Below, one piece after another: positions 1 to 6,391 of a stretch of 6,391 nt of DNA (the stretch's first letter is position 1; each line of letters begins with the position of its first letter). The translations under genes and the position numbers were made by a program. The notes beneath the pieces are model-generated. The model did not search any database. It had not been told where the DNA came from and worked only from the letters and a program-made list of their open reading frames with translations. This DNA comes from Desulfurivibrio sp044068515 (lineage in GTDB: Bacteria; Desulfobacterota; Desulfobulbia; Desulfobulbales; Desulfurivibrionaceae), in assembly GCF_044068515.1 (NCBI RefSeq), contig NZ_JBIPKI010000072.1:1-6391 (forward strand). Reading direction: 5' to 3'.

Positions 1-906
1 GAAATATTTTTCGATTGCTGGTCGAACCGCTGCCAGTACCAGTTTCGGGAATATCCTGCTCAGGAGATAGCAGCACAATATCCCCGGATAAAAGCCTGTT
101 CCCCTGTATGATTTCCACCAGGGGGATACCGCTCTGCGGGCAATCGCCTTGCTTTGGGTCGAAGTTAGACCAGGCTTCTCTAGCAGGTTGATATAGGTGC
201 GATACTGGTCATGGTGCTGCTGTGCTATATTGTCTGAGAGATGGACCACGGTATCGGATCCCATCAGTACATAACGGCAGGGGTGTAACAACAGACCGAC
301 GCGGTGGGAGGCCAAAGCCAGTCGAAGCGCCAGCGATTCGTCCTGGATAAAGACTTTTTCGTCGCAACCTCCCGAACGTAACGCCACTTCTCGGCGCACC
401 AGGGCCACGGGATGGACAATGTTGCGCTTCATGGTGAAAAGCAGGGGCTGTTCACTTATCAGTAATTTGGGGTTAGCCGGCAAGGCGATTTTCGCTACTT
501 CTGGTGCCGTCAACATAGTTTTTTTCGAACGCCCATAGACATAATCCAAATGTTCTTTTTCGATGGCGTTGAGCATGGTCTGCAGGAGATTGCTGGGGGC
601 AATATCGTCGGCGTCATAAACCAGGATGAAATCGCCGCGGGCGACTAACATGCCTTGGTTGAGCCTGATCGAGGGGCCGGCATTGGATTCGTTGGCGATA
701 CTTACGACCTCTACCGGGTATTGTTGTAAGCAATTGGTGGCTATGACTAAGGAATGGTCTTGGGAAGCGTCGTCGACCAAGACGAATTCCAGGATGAACC
801 TATTTCCTAAGCCATCTTGGCCACACAAACTAGTCAAAGTGTCTGGAAGAGCCGAGGCCTTATTGTATATGGCGATGACAACAGAAATCAGCTTTGTTTT
901 ACTCAT
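1..906 (-). CDS. Glycosyltransferase family 2 protein, C-terminus cut by window edge
   Basis: Reading the minus strand from the ATG at 906-904 gives 302 codons without a stop, so the gene runs off the left edge. The N-terminus is a classic GT2 (GT-A fold) nucleotide-sugar domain: VVIAIYNKA (residues 9-17), VDDAS (44-48), NAGPS (75-79) and the metal-binding DADD (98-101). The later QDE at 188-190 sits where GT2 enzymes carry the ED/catalytic-base motif. The region around 261-290 (SPWWKSYRGTGFYPG, then a hydrophobic stretch) may be a membrane-associated tail. Such enzymes transfer a sugar from a nucleotide donor to a growing glycan at the cytoplasmic face; donor and acceptor are unknown. The start is preceded by a weak ribosome site (GGATGAG). 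The gene diverges from the plus-strand transferase and has much lower GC than the genes at the right. The family call is firm; the specific role is not. Confidence 0.9.
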   Translation of the reverse strand, partial: MSKTKLISVVIAIYNKASALPDTLTSLCGQDGLGNRFILEFVLVDDASQDHSLVIATNCLQQYPVEVVSIANESNAGPSIRLNQGMLVARGDFILVYDADDIAPSNLLQTMLNAIEKEHLDYVYGRSKKTMLTAPEVAKIALPANPKLLISEQPLLFTMKRNIVHPVALVRREVALRSGGCDEKVFIQDESLALRLALASHRVGLLLHPCRYVLMGSDTVVHLSDNIAQQHHDQYRTYINLLEKPGLTSTQSKAIARRAVSPWWKSYRGTGFYPGILCCYLLSRIFPKLVLAAVRPAIEKYF

Positions 907-1080
907 ATCTCATCCGCTTCAAATGCCTTGACTGAATGTCCTTCGCCACTTACTTGCTCTGTGTCGATTTCGACTTTACTTTAAATAAGATAAATCGGTT
1001 GATTGTGTATCATGTTCTTGCCCAAAAAAATAATTATTTGTTCAGTTTTTCCTGATTTAGAGAAAAAAATAAAAAATGCA
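907..1080. promoter_or_regulatory. AT-rich divergent intergenic region, probable promoters both ways
   Basis: This spacer separates the divergent GT2 gene and the plus-strand transferase, so it should hold promoters for both. It is far more AT-rich than its surroundings (32 of 120 bases G/C at 961-1080). Visible structures are an inverted repeat GTCGA-TT-TCGAC at 963-974, a 12-base palindrome AAATAATTATTT at 1028-1039, and A-tracts at 1024-1030 and 1063-1078. A weak -10-like TAAGAT lies at 986-991 on the plus strand, but no -35 box sits at good spacing. No ops/JUMPstart-like GGCGGTAG element was seen. The promoter role is inferred from gene orientation and composition. Confidence 0.5.
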
Positions 1081-1086
1081 AGGAGA
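1081..1086 (+). promoter_or_regulatory. Ribosome binding site that decides the start of the plus-strand transferase
   Basis: AGGAGA lies 10 bases before the ATG at 1097-1099. The in-frame upstream ATG at 1076 has only an A-rich run before it and lies just upstream of this site. The site therefore favours the start at 1097. Confidence 0.6.
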
Positions 1087-1096
1087 TGAGCTCCAG

Positions 1097-1852
1097 ATGG
1101 TTGCCAACAATGTCGTCTGTATGAAATGGGGTAAGGTTTATGGCCCGGAGTACGTCAACATTCTGTACCGGATGGTAAGGAGAAATCTAACTGTCCCCTT
1201 TCGCTTTGTTTGTTTGACCGATGACCCGGCTGGCCTTGATCCCGGCATTGAAACGATGCCCATCCCATCTTTTCCGGAACCGTCTCCAGAACATTATCGC
1301 AAGTGCCAAGCGTGGCGCAAGTTGTTGCTGTTTGCCAAACCTTTTGCCGATCTTGAGGGTAAGATCTTTTTTTTGGATCTAGATGTGGTGATTGTTGGCA
1401 ATCTGGATGTCTTTTTCGCATATTCTGACAAACTGGCGATTATCGAAAACTGGTCCCAACCAAATCGCCTGATCGGCCAGGCTTCGGCTATCTGTTTTCC
1501 GGTTGGTGCATATCATCATTTGTTGGACAATTATCTCGCTGACCGGAATGGGATTGCGGCCAAGTTTGAAACTGAACAGAAATATATAACCCGAGCTTTG
1601 GGAAAGGACAATTTTGCCTATTTCCCTGACGAATGGTGCCGCAGTTTTAAAATGCACTGCCTGCCGGGGGGGATTTTGAACAGTTTTATCGCCCCGACCG
1701 GAATTCCGGCCAAGGCCAGAGTGATCGTGTTTCACGGCAATCCCAATCCCCCTGACGCTTTAGCCGGGGTATGGGGCAAGCCGGTGCCATGGTACAAGCG
1801 CTTTTACAAGACCCTTAAGCCCACTCCATGGATTGCCGAATACTGGCGCTGA
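1097..1852 (+). CDS. Putative GT-A-type glycosyltransferase with DLD motif
   Basis: The protein has 251 residues from the ATG at 1097; an in-frame ATG at 1076 would add seven residues but lacks a ribosome site. It opens with VVCMKWGKVYGPEYVN, and then RFVCLTDD resembles the donor-binding start of GT8-like enzymes. The motif FFLDLDVVIVGNLD (residues about 91-104, DLD at 94-96) is the metal/nucleotide-sugar DxD signature. Near the C-terminus, DEWCRSFKMHCLP and VIVFHGNPNPP (about 210-219) supply the histidine typical of a GT-A metal site, followed by the ending WIAEYW. No signal peptide or membrane segment is evident, so it probably acts in the cytoplasm. I recognise it as a family of small hypothetical glycosyltransferases seen in polysaccharide loci, but cannot name donor or acceptor. 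It is the only plus-strand gene, converging on the GT10 gene and diverging from the GT2 gene, so it must have its own promoter. Its GC is low. Confidence 0.85.
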   Translation: MVANNVVCMKWGKVYGPEYVNILYRMVRRNLTVPFRFVCLTDDPAGLDPGIETMPIPSFPEPSPEHYRKCQAWRKLLLFAKPFADLEGKIFFLDLDVVIVGNLDVFFAYSDKLAIIENWSQPNRLIGQASAICFPVGAYHHLLDNYLADRNGIAAKFETEQKYITRALGKDNFAYFPDEWCRSFKMHCLPGGILNSFIAPTGIPAKARVIVFHGNPNPPDALAGVWGKPVPWYKRFYKTLKPTPWIAEYWR

Positions 1853-1867
1853 GCATGCCGGCTCAGC
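1848..1867. terminator. Hairpin at the convergent gene junction, possible terminator
   Basis: GCTGAGC (1848-1854) and GCTCAGC (1861-1867) form a perfect 7-base stem with a 6-base loop, overlapping the TGA stop of the plus-strand transferase. It sits between two convergent genes, where a terminator is expected. No T-run follows on either strand, so it does not fit a standard intrinsic terminator. The rest of the gap to 1923 holds only a small GCGCC/GGCGC repeat. Confidence 0.35.
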
Positions 1868-1923
1868 AATATATATCCGCGCCAGGGCGCCGATAATCCC
1901 AGGTGGTACAGGATCCCGGCCTC

Positions 1924-3054
1924 TTATAGGTAATGCCGGCCCTTGACTAGGGCTTTTTCGAACAGGCTCCTGATCCCGCTCAACGGTTTTTTGATCCTTA
2001 AGGTCTGACGGTTCATGATCACTTCCTCGTTATTCTCCCTCCGCGTCTCGCTCCCGTCTTGCTCATGGTTGGCCCGGATGTAGCGCTCCAGTACCGAGAA
2101 GAGATTGTAATCTTCCAGCACCCGGCGCCGGGCTTCGATGATATAGGGCAGGCGATCCAGGTACTCGTCGTTTTTGATGGTGCTACGGATGATGTCGCGG
2201 GCGGCATTGAAGTCGCCGATATCGATGGGGATGAAGCTTTCGCGGGGGAAATAGTCGCTGGCGTTGGGGCAGCCATGATAAAAGGGCAGGGTGTAGCCGA
2301 GGAAGGCATCGGGCAGTTTTTCGGTCAGGTGATGCCGGTAGACATGGTTTTCAACCGCAATATGGTATTGGTAAGGATCGAGGGCTTCAGCCTTGTCGGA
2401 CATGGGCTTGACCCCATGGCCGAAAACCTCCAGCTCCGGCAGCGCGGCCTGCAGTTTCCGGGTGAAACTGACGCGGCGGCTGTGCAGGGTCAGGCCCCCG
2501 GCCCGGTTAGAGCAAACGGTTGAGATCAGTCTGCTTTTGACCGGCGGCGGAGTTGCCCGAAGATCGTCATAGGTGCGCAGGGGCCCCTCCTCGAAGGGGA
2601 AGCCGTAGAACCAGATCAGGCCCGGTTGGGTGAAAACCACCCGGGGGTGGCGGAAAATCCAGGGCTCCTGGCTGGTGATAATGGTCCCGTACTGCCGCAG
2701 GTAGTCGGTGCCGTAAACCGTTATGGTGGAGGGTTCGGTGGTGACCAGAATGGTCCGGGCCCGGGGGCAGGCCAATTGCTCCAGTCCCGGCTTGCCGGCC
2801 GGGCGGGAAAGGTCGTGGTAGACCACCAGCCAGTCGTAATCACGTGCTTCCGGGTCAAAAACAAAGCGGCAATTGCCCCAGCTCTTTGTTGCCTGCGGCA
2901 ACTGGCGCCCGAAGTGCCGGACCACAGCTTCCGGGTCCATCCGGGCCCGCAGTTTGACGGTTATAGATGGCAAAGTCTTTGAGTCAACCTCTATCATTGG
3001 TAAACAGGCCTGTTGTTGTTCCCAGGGCCGATGACTGCTCAGCGCTGATATCAT
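1924..3054 (-). CDS. Glycosyltransferase family 10 (alpha-1,3-fucosyltransferase-like) protein
   Basis: The protein has 376 residues. The C-terminal half carries the GT10 donor-binding signature: YHIAVENHVYRHHLTEK (residues 230-246, with E235, N236 and TEK 244-246), then LPFYHGCPNASDYFP and ESFIPI (256-277). The N-terminal half has SWGNCRFVF (58-66), DYDWLVVYHDL (72-82), VTTEPSTITVYG (104-115) and TSQEPW (127-132), which match bacterial GT10 acceptor-side domains as I know them. GT10 enzymes are inverting, GT-B-like and usually use GDP-fucose; fucose here is inferred from family alone. The canonical tyrosine before TEK is replaced (HHLTEK). A basic amphipathic tail (about 350-376) could bind membrane, as in some bacterial fucosyltransferases. 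The start is uncertain: neither the ATG at 3054 nor M20 (ATG at 2997) has a good ribosome site, and homology-like sequence begins after M20. It lies 54 bases after the ligase-like gene in the same direction, probably one operon. Confidence 0.9.
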   Translation of the reverse strand: MISALSSHRPWEQQQACLPMIEVDSKTLPSITVKLRARMDPEAVVRHFGRQLPQATKSWGNCRFVFDPEARDYDWLVVYHDLSRPAGKPGLEQLACPRARTILVTTEPSTITVYGTDYLRQYGTIITSQEPWIFRHPRVVFTQPGLIWFYGFPFEEGPLRTYDDLRATPPPVKSRLISTVCSNRAGGLTLHSRRVSFTRKLQAALPELEVFGHGVKPMSDKAEALDPYQYHIAVENHVYRHHLTEKLPDAFLGYTLPFYHGCPNASDYFPRESFIPIDIGDFNAARDIIRSTIKNDEYLDRLPYIIEARRRVLEDYNLFSVLERYIRANHEQDGSETRRENNEEVIMNRQTLRIKKPLSGIRSLFEKALVKGRHYL

Positions 3055-3108
3055 AATTTTTAAGATCGGGCTGTAAGATTTATTGCCAGGATGGAATTCG
3101 GCAGCATG

Positions 3109-4368
3109 TCATGTGTGTTGCTCTCTATACATCATCCCGGTGGCGCAGAAAAGGGCGGTCAGCCAGAAACAGAAGGCGGACCAGTCGGAAGCGTAGATGG
3201 CGTAGCTGGTATTAAGGGGAAAAAAGACTGCCAGCATGGCCAGGGCATATGGCAGCAGGTGGAGGCGGAGCCGGGATTGCCGCCAGGTGCGGATTAAGAT
3301 GGCCAGGGCAAAAGCAAATCCGGCCAGACCGATAACCCCGGTTTCCGCCCCGATATCCAGGATCAGCAAATGCGGGTGGGTCGCTCCAAGCTCATTGGGA
3401 TCCTGGATGAAGGGATCTTGCTCTGGATCGGCATAATCACGATAAGCGTAACGGAAGCCCCGGGCCCCGATTCCGTTGATCGGCTGGTCAGCCAACATGC
3501 GGCCGGCAGTCTGCCAGATGGTTACCCGCTGGGCGCTGGCAACATTAAGAGACTCTACATCTCCCCGGAAGGCCATTAAGGAGACATCGACCCGGTCGGC
3601 GAAGGGTTGCGAGAGCGAATAGGCGCCCACCACGCTGCCGATGGCCAGCAGGGCCGCCAGGGCGAGCCATTGCAGGATCGGCTTTTTTTCCTGCCAAATG
3701 ATCCAGGCGGCCAGGCCGGCCAGCACCAGGGCGAACATGATCCAGCCGTTGCGGCTGCCGGCCATGAACACCACCAGGGTCAGGGCGACAACCAGGCCAA
3801 TCTGCAAAATCGGCGGCCAGAAGCGGCGGGCGTATACCAGCAGCAACGGGGAAATGGCAGGCAGGTAGACCCCCAGTTCGGGCCGCAGGCTGCCGAAAAA
3901 GCCATTGATGCGTCCCCCCGGCGCGGTGTAGCCCAATATATTGGTGCCGGTGGCGATCTGCAGCAGCGCATCGGCCACCCAAGCCAGCAGCACCCAGGCG
4001 CAGATCCGCAAAAGTTTTTCCGAGGCTCCGGGGACGGCCAGGGTGACCATGATGAAAATTCCCGCCGGGTACAAGCGGGCAAAAGCCAGGGTCGAGGTCA
4101 GGCTTCTCTCCGGGTTCACCGCCCCGAGCAGGGAAATCAGCATGGGCACCCAGAAGGCGGCGAAAATCAGGGTGAAGATTTTGACTTCGGGTCGCTGCCA
4201 CAGGGACCTTGCCTGAACAGCAAGGATCAGCAGGCCCAGCAGGGCCATAAGGGCGAAAGGTATTTCCCAGAAGCGGCGAAACGGAAACAGGATCAGAAAG
4301 GAGGCCACCAACAGCAGAGCAGCCTGGTGGCGGGTTTGAATGCTGGTAATTTTTGCAATGATGCTCAT
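3109..4368 (-). CDS. O-antigen ligase/polymerase-family membrane protein (Wzy_C type)
   Basis: This 419-residue, very hydrophobic protein has about 11-12 predicted membrane segments (roughly 17-51, 63-82, 100-138, 164-226, 233-250, 334-359, 371-387 and 394-412) and one large hydrophilic loop at about 251-333, expected in the periplasm. Family hallmarks are GGRINGFFGS (151-160), GSRNGW (204-209), QRVTIWQTAGRML (280-292), INGIGARGF (297-305) and HPHLLILDIGAETGVIGL (331-348). Basic residues such as R205 and R281 and the loop histidines H331/H333 are candidates for the undecaprenyl-pyrophosphate and active sites of this family. WaaL-type ligases join lipid-linked glycan to lipid A-core; Wzy polymerases share the fold and cannot be separated by eye. 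The setting among core-type transferases makes ligase slightly more likely, but waaL is not asserted. The ATG at 4368 has only a weak GAGA-type ribosome site. It follows the GT4 gene by 51 bases. Confidence 0.9.
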   Translation of the reverse strand: MSIIAKITSIQTRHQAALLLVASFLILFPFRRFWEIPFALMALLGLLILAVQARSLWQRPEVKIFTLIFAAFWVPMLISLLGAVNPERSLTSTLAFARLYPAGIFIMVTLAVPGASEKLLRICAWVLLAWVADALLQIATGTNILGYTAPGGRINGFFGSLRPELGVYLPAISPLLLVYARRFWPPILQIGLVVALTLVVFMAGSRNGWIMFALVLAGLAAWIIWQEKKPILQWLALAALLAIGSVVGAYSLSQPFADRVDVSLMAFRGDVESLNVASAQRVTIWQTAGRMLADQPINGIGARGFRYAYRDYADPEQDPFIQDPNELGATHPHLLILDIGAETGVIGLAGFAFALAILIRTWRQSRLRLHLLPYALAMLAVFFPLNTSYAIYASDWSAFCFWLTALFCATGMMYREQHT

Positions 4369-4419
4369 GCTGGTCTCGTTTGTTGGTAATAAATGCTCTG
4401 GGCGTCGCCCGGGCGGGGG

Positions 4420-5619
4420 TTAATTCTGCCGCCTATCGCGATTGGGGTTTGCCGGAAGCAATAATTGCCGGTACAGCGCCATGATCTTGGCGGTCATTAT
4501 GGCCACCGTGAAGTTGGCCCTTACCCATTCTCCGCCGTTGATCCCAAATTCCCGCAAGCGCGCCGGGTCGCCCAGGGCCTCCCGCAGGGCGGTGGCCAGG
4601 CCGCTGACGCTGGCGGGCTCCACCAGCCAGCCGGTCTTGCCCGGCACTACCGTTTCGAGGCTGCCGCCGTGGGCCGAGGCGATCACCGCCTTGTTCATGG
4701 CGGCGGCCTCCACCGCGACCAGGCCGAAGGCTTCGGCCTGACTGGAGGTGGCCGATACCACCAGGTCGGCCAGACTCAGGGCCGCCGGCATGTCGGCGCA
4801 ATGGCCGACCATGTGAACCCGCTGGCTGATTCCCAGCTCTCTGGTTAAGCGGCTTAATTCGGCGGCATAATCGGGGTTCTCGCCCAGGTCCCCCACGCAG
4901 ACCGCCTGCCAGGCCAGTTCCGGGATAGTGGCCAGGGCTTGGCAAAATATCTGGTGGCCCTTGAGCCTGGTGATCCTGCCGGGCAACATGATCACCGGCT
5001 CGGTGCCGGTAAGGCCCCATTGGGCCCGCAACGCGGCCGGGCGCTCGGGGGCGACCGCGGCGGGCGCGAAGATTTCGCTGTCCACCCCGCCATGGATCAG
5101 CTCCAGGCGTGAGGCCGGCACCCGGTATTGGGCGCTGACATGCTCCTGGATGGCCCGGGAGATGGCAATCACTTTTTCGCCTTTGGTCATAATCGCGCTG
5201 TAGCGGTTCACCGAATAAAAGCCGTGAAAGGAGGTAACCAGCCGGGGGCGGCGGGCCGCCGGCAGGCTTTGCCAGGCGAGATAGGCGATCCAGGCCGGCA
5301 TCCGGGAGTGGAGATGGAGGATATCGACCCGGTTGCGCTCCAGCAGCCGGCGCAGGGGGAGGATCCAGGCCATGGTGGTGGGGCTTTTTTTGCCCAGCGG
5401 CATCGTAAAATGGCGGCTGCCTGCGGCCTCCAGTTGCGCAACCAGGCGACCGCCCCCGGAAACCACCAGGGACTCGTGGCCCAGGCGGACCAGGGCGCGA
5501 GCCAGGTCCAGAACGTAGCGCTCCACCCCGCCGCTTTCCAGTTCGGGCAGCACCTGGACAACCACCAGTCTTCGTTCAGCCTCGCCGGCGGCGGGGCTTA
5601 CAATCTTTCCGGCCACCAT
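4420..5619 (-). CDS. Glycosyltransferase family 4 protein (GT-B fold)
   Basis: Counting from a TTG at 5643 gives 407 residues; the preferred ATG at 5617-5619 (codon 9 of that frame) gives 399 and has GGGAGA ten bases upstream. In 407-residue numbering the GT4 features run in order: VLPELESGGVERYV (31-44), HLHSR (110-114), SFHGFYS (138-144), VIAIS (158-162), IHGGVDSEIF (183-192), GRITRLKGH (222-230), the retaining EX7E pair E304 and E312 in EAFGLVAVE, and GGSLETV...GKTGWLV (326-341). These cover both Rossmann domains and the donor pocket, so the enzyme looks intact. It should be a retaining, cytoplasmic or peripheral-membrane transferase using a nucleotide sugar; which one cannot be told. Its 5' end overlaps the ELM1-like gene by 22 bases, indicating translational coupling and one operon. 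WaaG/RfaB-like core enzymes are in this family, but no specific name is supported. Confidence 0.93.
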   Translation of the reverse strand: MVAGKIVSPAAGEAERRLVVVQVLPELESGGVERYVLDLARALVRLGHESLVVSGGGRLVAQLEAAGSRHFTMPLGKKSPTTMAWILPLRRLLERNRVDILHLHSRMPAWIAYLAWQSLPAARRPRLVTSFHGFYSVNRYSAIMTKGEKVIAISRAIQEHVSAQYRVPASRLELIHGGVDSEIFAPAAVAPERPAALRAQWGLTGTEPVIMLPGRITRLKGHQIFCQALATIPELAWQAVCVGDLGENPDYAAELSRLTRELGISQRVHMVGHCADMPAALSLADLVVSATSSQAEAFGLVAVEAAAMNKAVIASAHGGSLETVVPGKTGWLVEPASVSGLATALREALGDPARLREFGINGGEWVRANFTVAIMTAKIMALYRQLLLPANPNRDRRQN

Positions 5620-6391
5620 CTTGCTAAAATCTCCCGGGCGCAACGTTCGGCTTCGTTGAAGACCAAGGCGCCGCTCGGCCAGGGCGTGCCGGCCAGCCAG
5701 GCCTCCAGGTAAACAATCAGGTTCCGCTGTTCCAGGTAATCCAGGCCGCGCTGAAACTTGTTGTCCGGCCGCCGCCAGCGCACTGTCAGCACTCCCACCC
5801 GGCAGCCGGCGCTGAGGGCCTCGTAAATCATGGAAATGCTGTCGGCGCTGACCCAGACTTCCCGGTTATGCCGGTACTGATCTTCGATCCAGCCCCGGGG
5901 GGTCTCCTCGGCCCGGTGAAAGGCCGTTCGGCCGGGAAGGGCGGCGGCCAGGGTCGCCAGCCGGGTCACGGTATCCTCCGGGGTCCGGGGGGAGGAGGAT
6001 ATGGTCCATTCCCGCTCGGGATGTTTTTTGAGCAGGCTTGCCACCTGGCGGCAGATCTCCTCCGAATCCCAGTGGTGACTTTTGGGGTCCAGGCCGCCGA
6101 TCAGGACCAGGCTCCGGTCGGGGTCATGCCGGCCTTCGTTGACCGGCAGGCAGGGGGGACCATGGGTTGGCAGAACATTCTCCCCCGCGGCGATGGCATC
6201 ATGCTCGGGCACCAGGCAAAGATCAAAGGCGGGGCGGAACAGGGGACCGGGGCTCATGCTGCAAACCGCCGCCGCCCGCCGGCCCAGGCGGTATTTGGCC
6301 CGGACCAGGCTCGGATGGGTACGCCGGCCGCTGCCGATCAGCAGTTGCTCGGCGGTGCCGACGGCTGCCCGTTGCGGATCCCGAACCGGTA
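5598..6391 (-). CDS. ELM1/GtrOC1-family putative glycosyltransferase, N-terminus beyond window
   Basis: The minus-strand frame ending at the TAA at 5598-5600 stays open to the right edge (263 whole codons visible). An internal ATG at 6257 is not the start, because conserved family sequence continues upstream of it. In fragment numbering the motifs are IGSGRRTH (18-25), FDLCLVPEHD (55-64), VLIGGLDPKSHHWD (95-108), SSPRTP (132-137) and SADSISMIYEALSAG (181-195). These match the bacterial relatives of the plant 'mitochondrial fission ELM1' family (formerly a DUF), often annotated as ELM1/GtrOC1 putative glycosyltransferases and found in lipopolysaccharide loci. The SADS...EA segment resembles the donor-site motif of GT-B enzymes such as MurG. 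Biochemical function is poorly established, so transferase activity is inferred from fold and setting. It is the first visible gene of the four-gene minus-strand run, overlapping the GT4 gene. Confidence 0.88.
   Translation of the reverse strand, partial: PVRDPQRAAVGTAEQLLIGSGRRTHPSLVRAKYRLGRRAAAVCSMSPGPLFRPAFDLCLVPEHDAIAAGENVLPTHGPPCLPVNEGRHDPDRSLVLIGGLDPKSHHWDSEEICRQVASLLKKHPEREWTISSSPRTPEDTVTRLATLAAALPGRTAFHRAEETPRGWIEDQYRHNREVWVSADSISMIYEALSAGCRVGVLTVRWRRPDNKFQRGLDYLEQRNLIVYLEAWLAGTPWPSGALVFNEAERCAREILARWWPERL
5630..5635 (-). promoter_or_regulatory. Ribosome binding site supporting the ATG start of the GT4 gene
   Basis: GGGAGA on the minus strand lies 10 bases before the ATG at 5619-5617 and inside the end of the ELM1-like gene. 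The alternative TTG at 5643 has only a weak GAAG before it. The site supports a 399-residue GT4 protein and coupling to the upstream gene. Confidence 0.5.

Noticed and set aside
1..130. An alternative minus-strand frame through the end of the GT2 region, suggesting a frameshift
   Set aside because: The frame from the ATG at 906 stays open to base 1 and its end reads like a normal GT2 tail, so no frameshift is needed.
2059..2523. 154-codon plus-strand open frame opposite the GT10 gene
   Set aside because: It is antisense to the conserved GT10 motif region. The hydrophobic, Gly/Val-rich translation is a by-product of the opposite strand.
3607..4389. 260-codon plus-strand open frame opposite the ligase-like gene
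   Set aside because: It is antisense to a gene with clear family motifs and membrane pattern. Its translation is Gln/Gly/His-rich without any domain, as expected from an antisense frame in GC-rich DNA.
4406..4415. CGCCCGGGCG palindrome between the GT4 and ligase-like genes as a terminator
   Set aside because: It is short, leaves no loop when folded and has no T-run after it. The tight same-strand spacing argues for continued transcription.
5128..5712. 194-codon plus-strand open frame across the GT4 start
   Set aside because: It lies opposite the conserved GT4 and ELM1-like coding sequence and has no recognisable motif or ribosome site.
5598..6257. A complete 219-residue gene starting at the ATG at 6257
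   Set aside because: The frame stays open upstream and encodes conserved family sequence (IGSGRRTH), so this ATG is internal and the gene is cut by the window edge.

Overview
The window looks like part of a bacterial surface-glycan locus, most likely the lipopolysaccharide core/O-antigen region of a Gram-negative bacterium. It holds six protein genes: five glycosyltransferases or glycosyltransferase-like proteins and one polytopic O-antigen ligase/polymerase-type membrane protein. I saw no rRNA, tRNA, CRISPR array, transposase or long repeat. The ligase-type protein next to an ELM1/GtrOC1-type protein points to a proteobacterium or a relative such as Desulfobacterota. That placement is inference; no marker gene here fixes the taxon.

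Layout. From the right edge leftwards, four minus-strand genes form a likely operon: an ELM1/GtrOC1-family protein (N-terminus beyond the window), a GT4 glycosyltransferase overlapping its 3' end by about 22 bases, a 419-residue O-antigen ligase-like protein after a 51-base gap, and a GT10 (fucosyltransferase-like) protein after a 54-base gap. The GT10 gene converges on a plus-strand gene (1097-1852) for a small GT-A-type glycosyltransferase with a DLD motif. That gene diverges from a minus-strand GT2 glycosyltransferase (1-906), which is open at the left edge.

Composition. The four right-hand genes are GC-rich (45 of 60 bases G/C at 5221-5280; 40 of 60 at 2641-2700). The left two are much lower (57 of 120 at 1-120; 24 of 60 at 1321-1380), and the divergent spacer is very AT-rich (32 of 120 at 961-1080). 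The break falls in the short convergent gap around 1853-1923. This suggests a conserved GC-rich core block joined to a variable, possibly acquired, glycosyltransferase module.

How the genes may work together. The cytoplasmic transferases would build sugars on a lipid carrier or lipid A-core from nucleotide sugars. The GT10 enzyme could add fucose or a related sugar. The membrane protein would join or polymerise glycan on the periplasmic side. Donor and acceptor sugars cannot be read from the sequence. I found no convincing evidence of a wholly new system; the points most worth checking are the GT10 gene, the plus-strand DLD transferase and the composition boundary.
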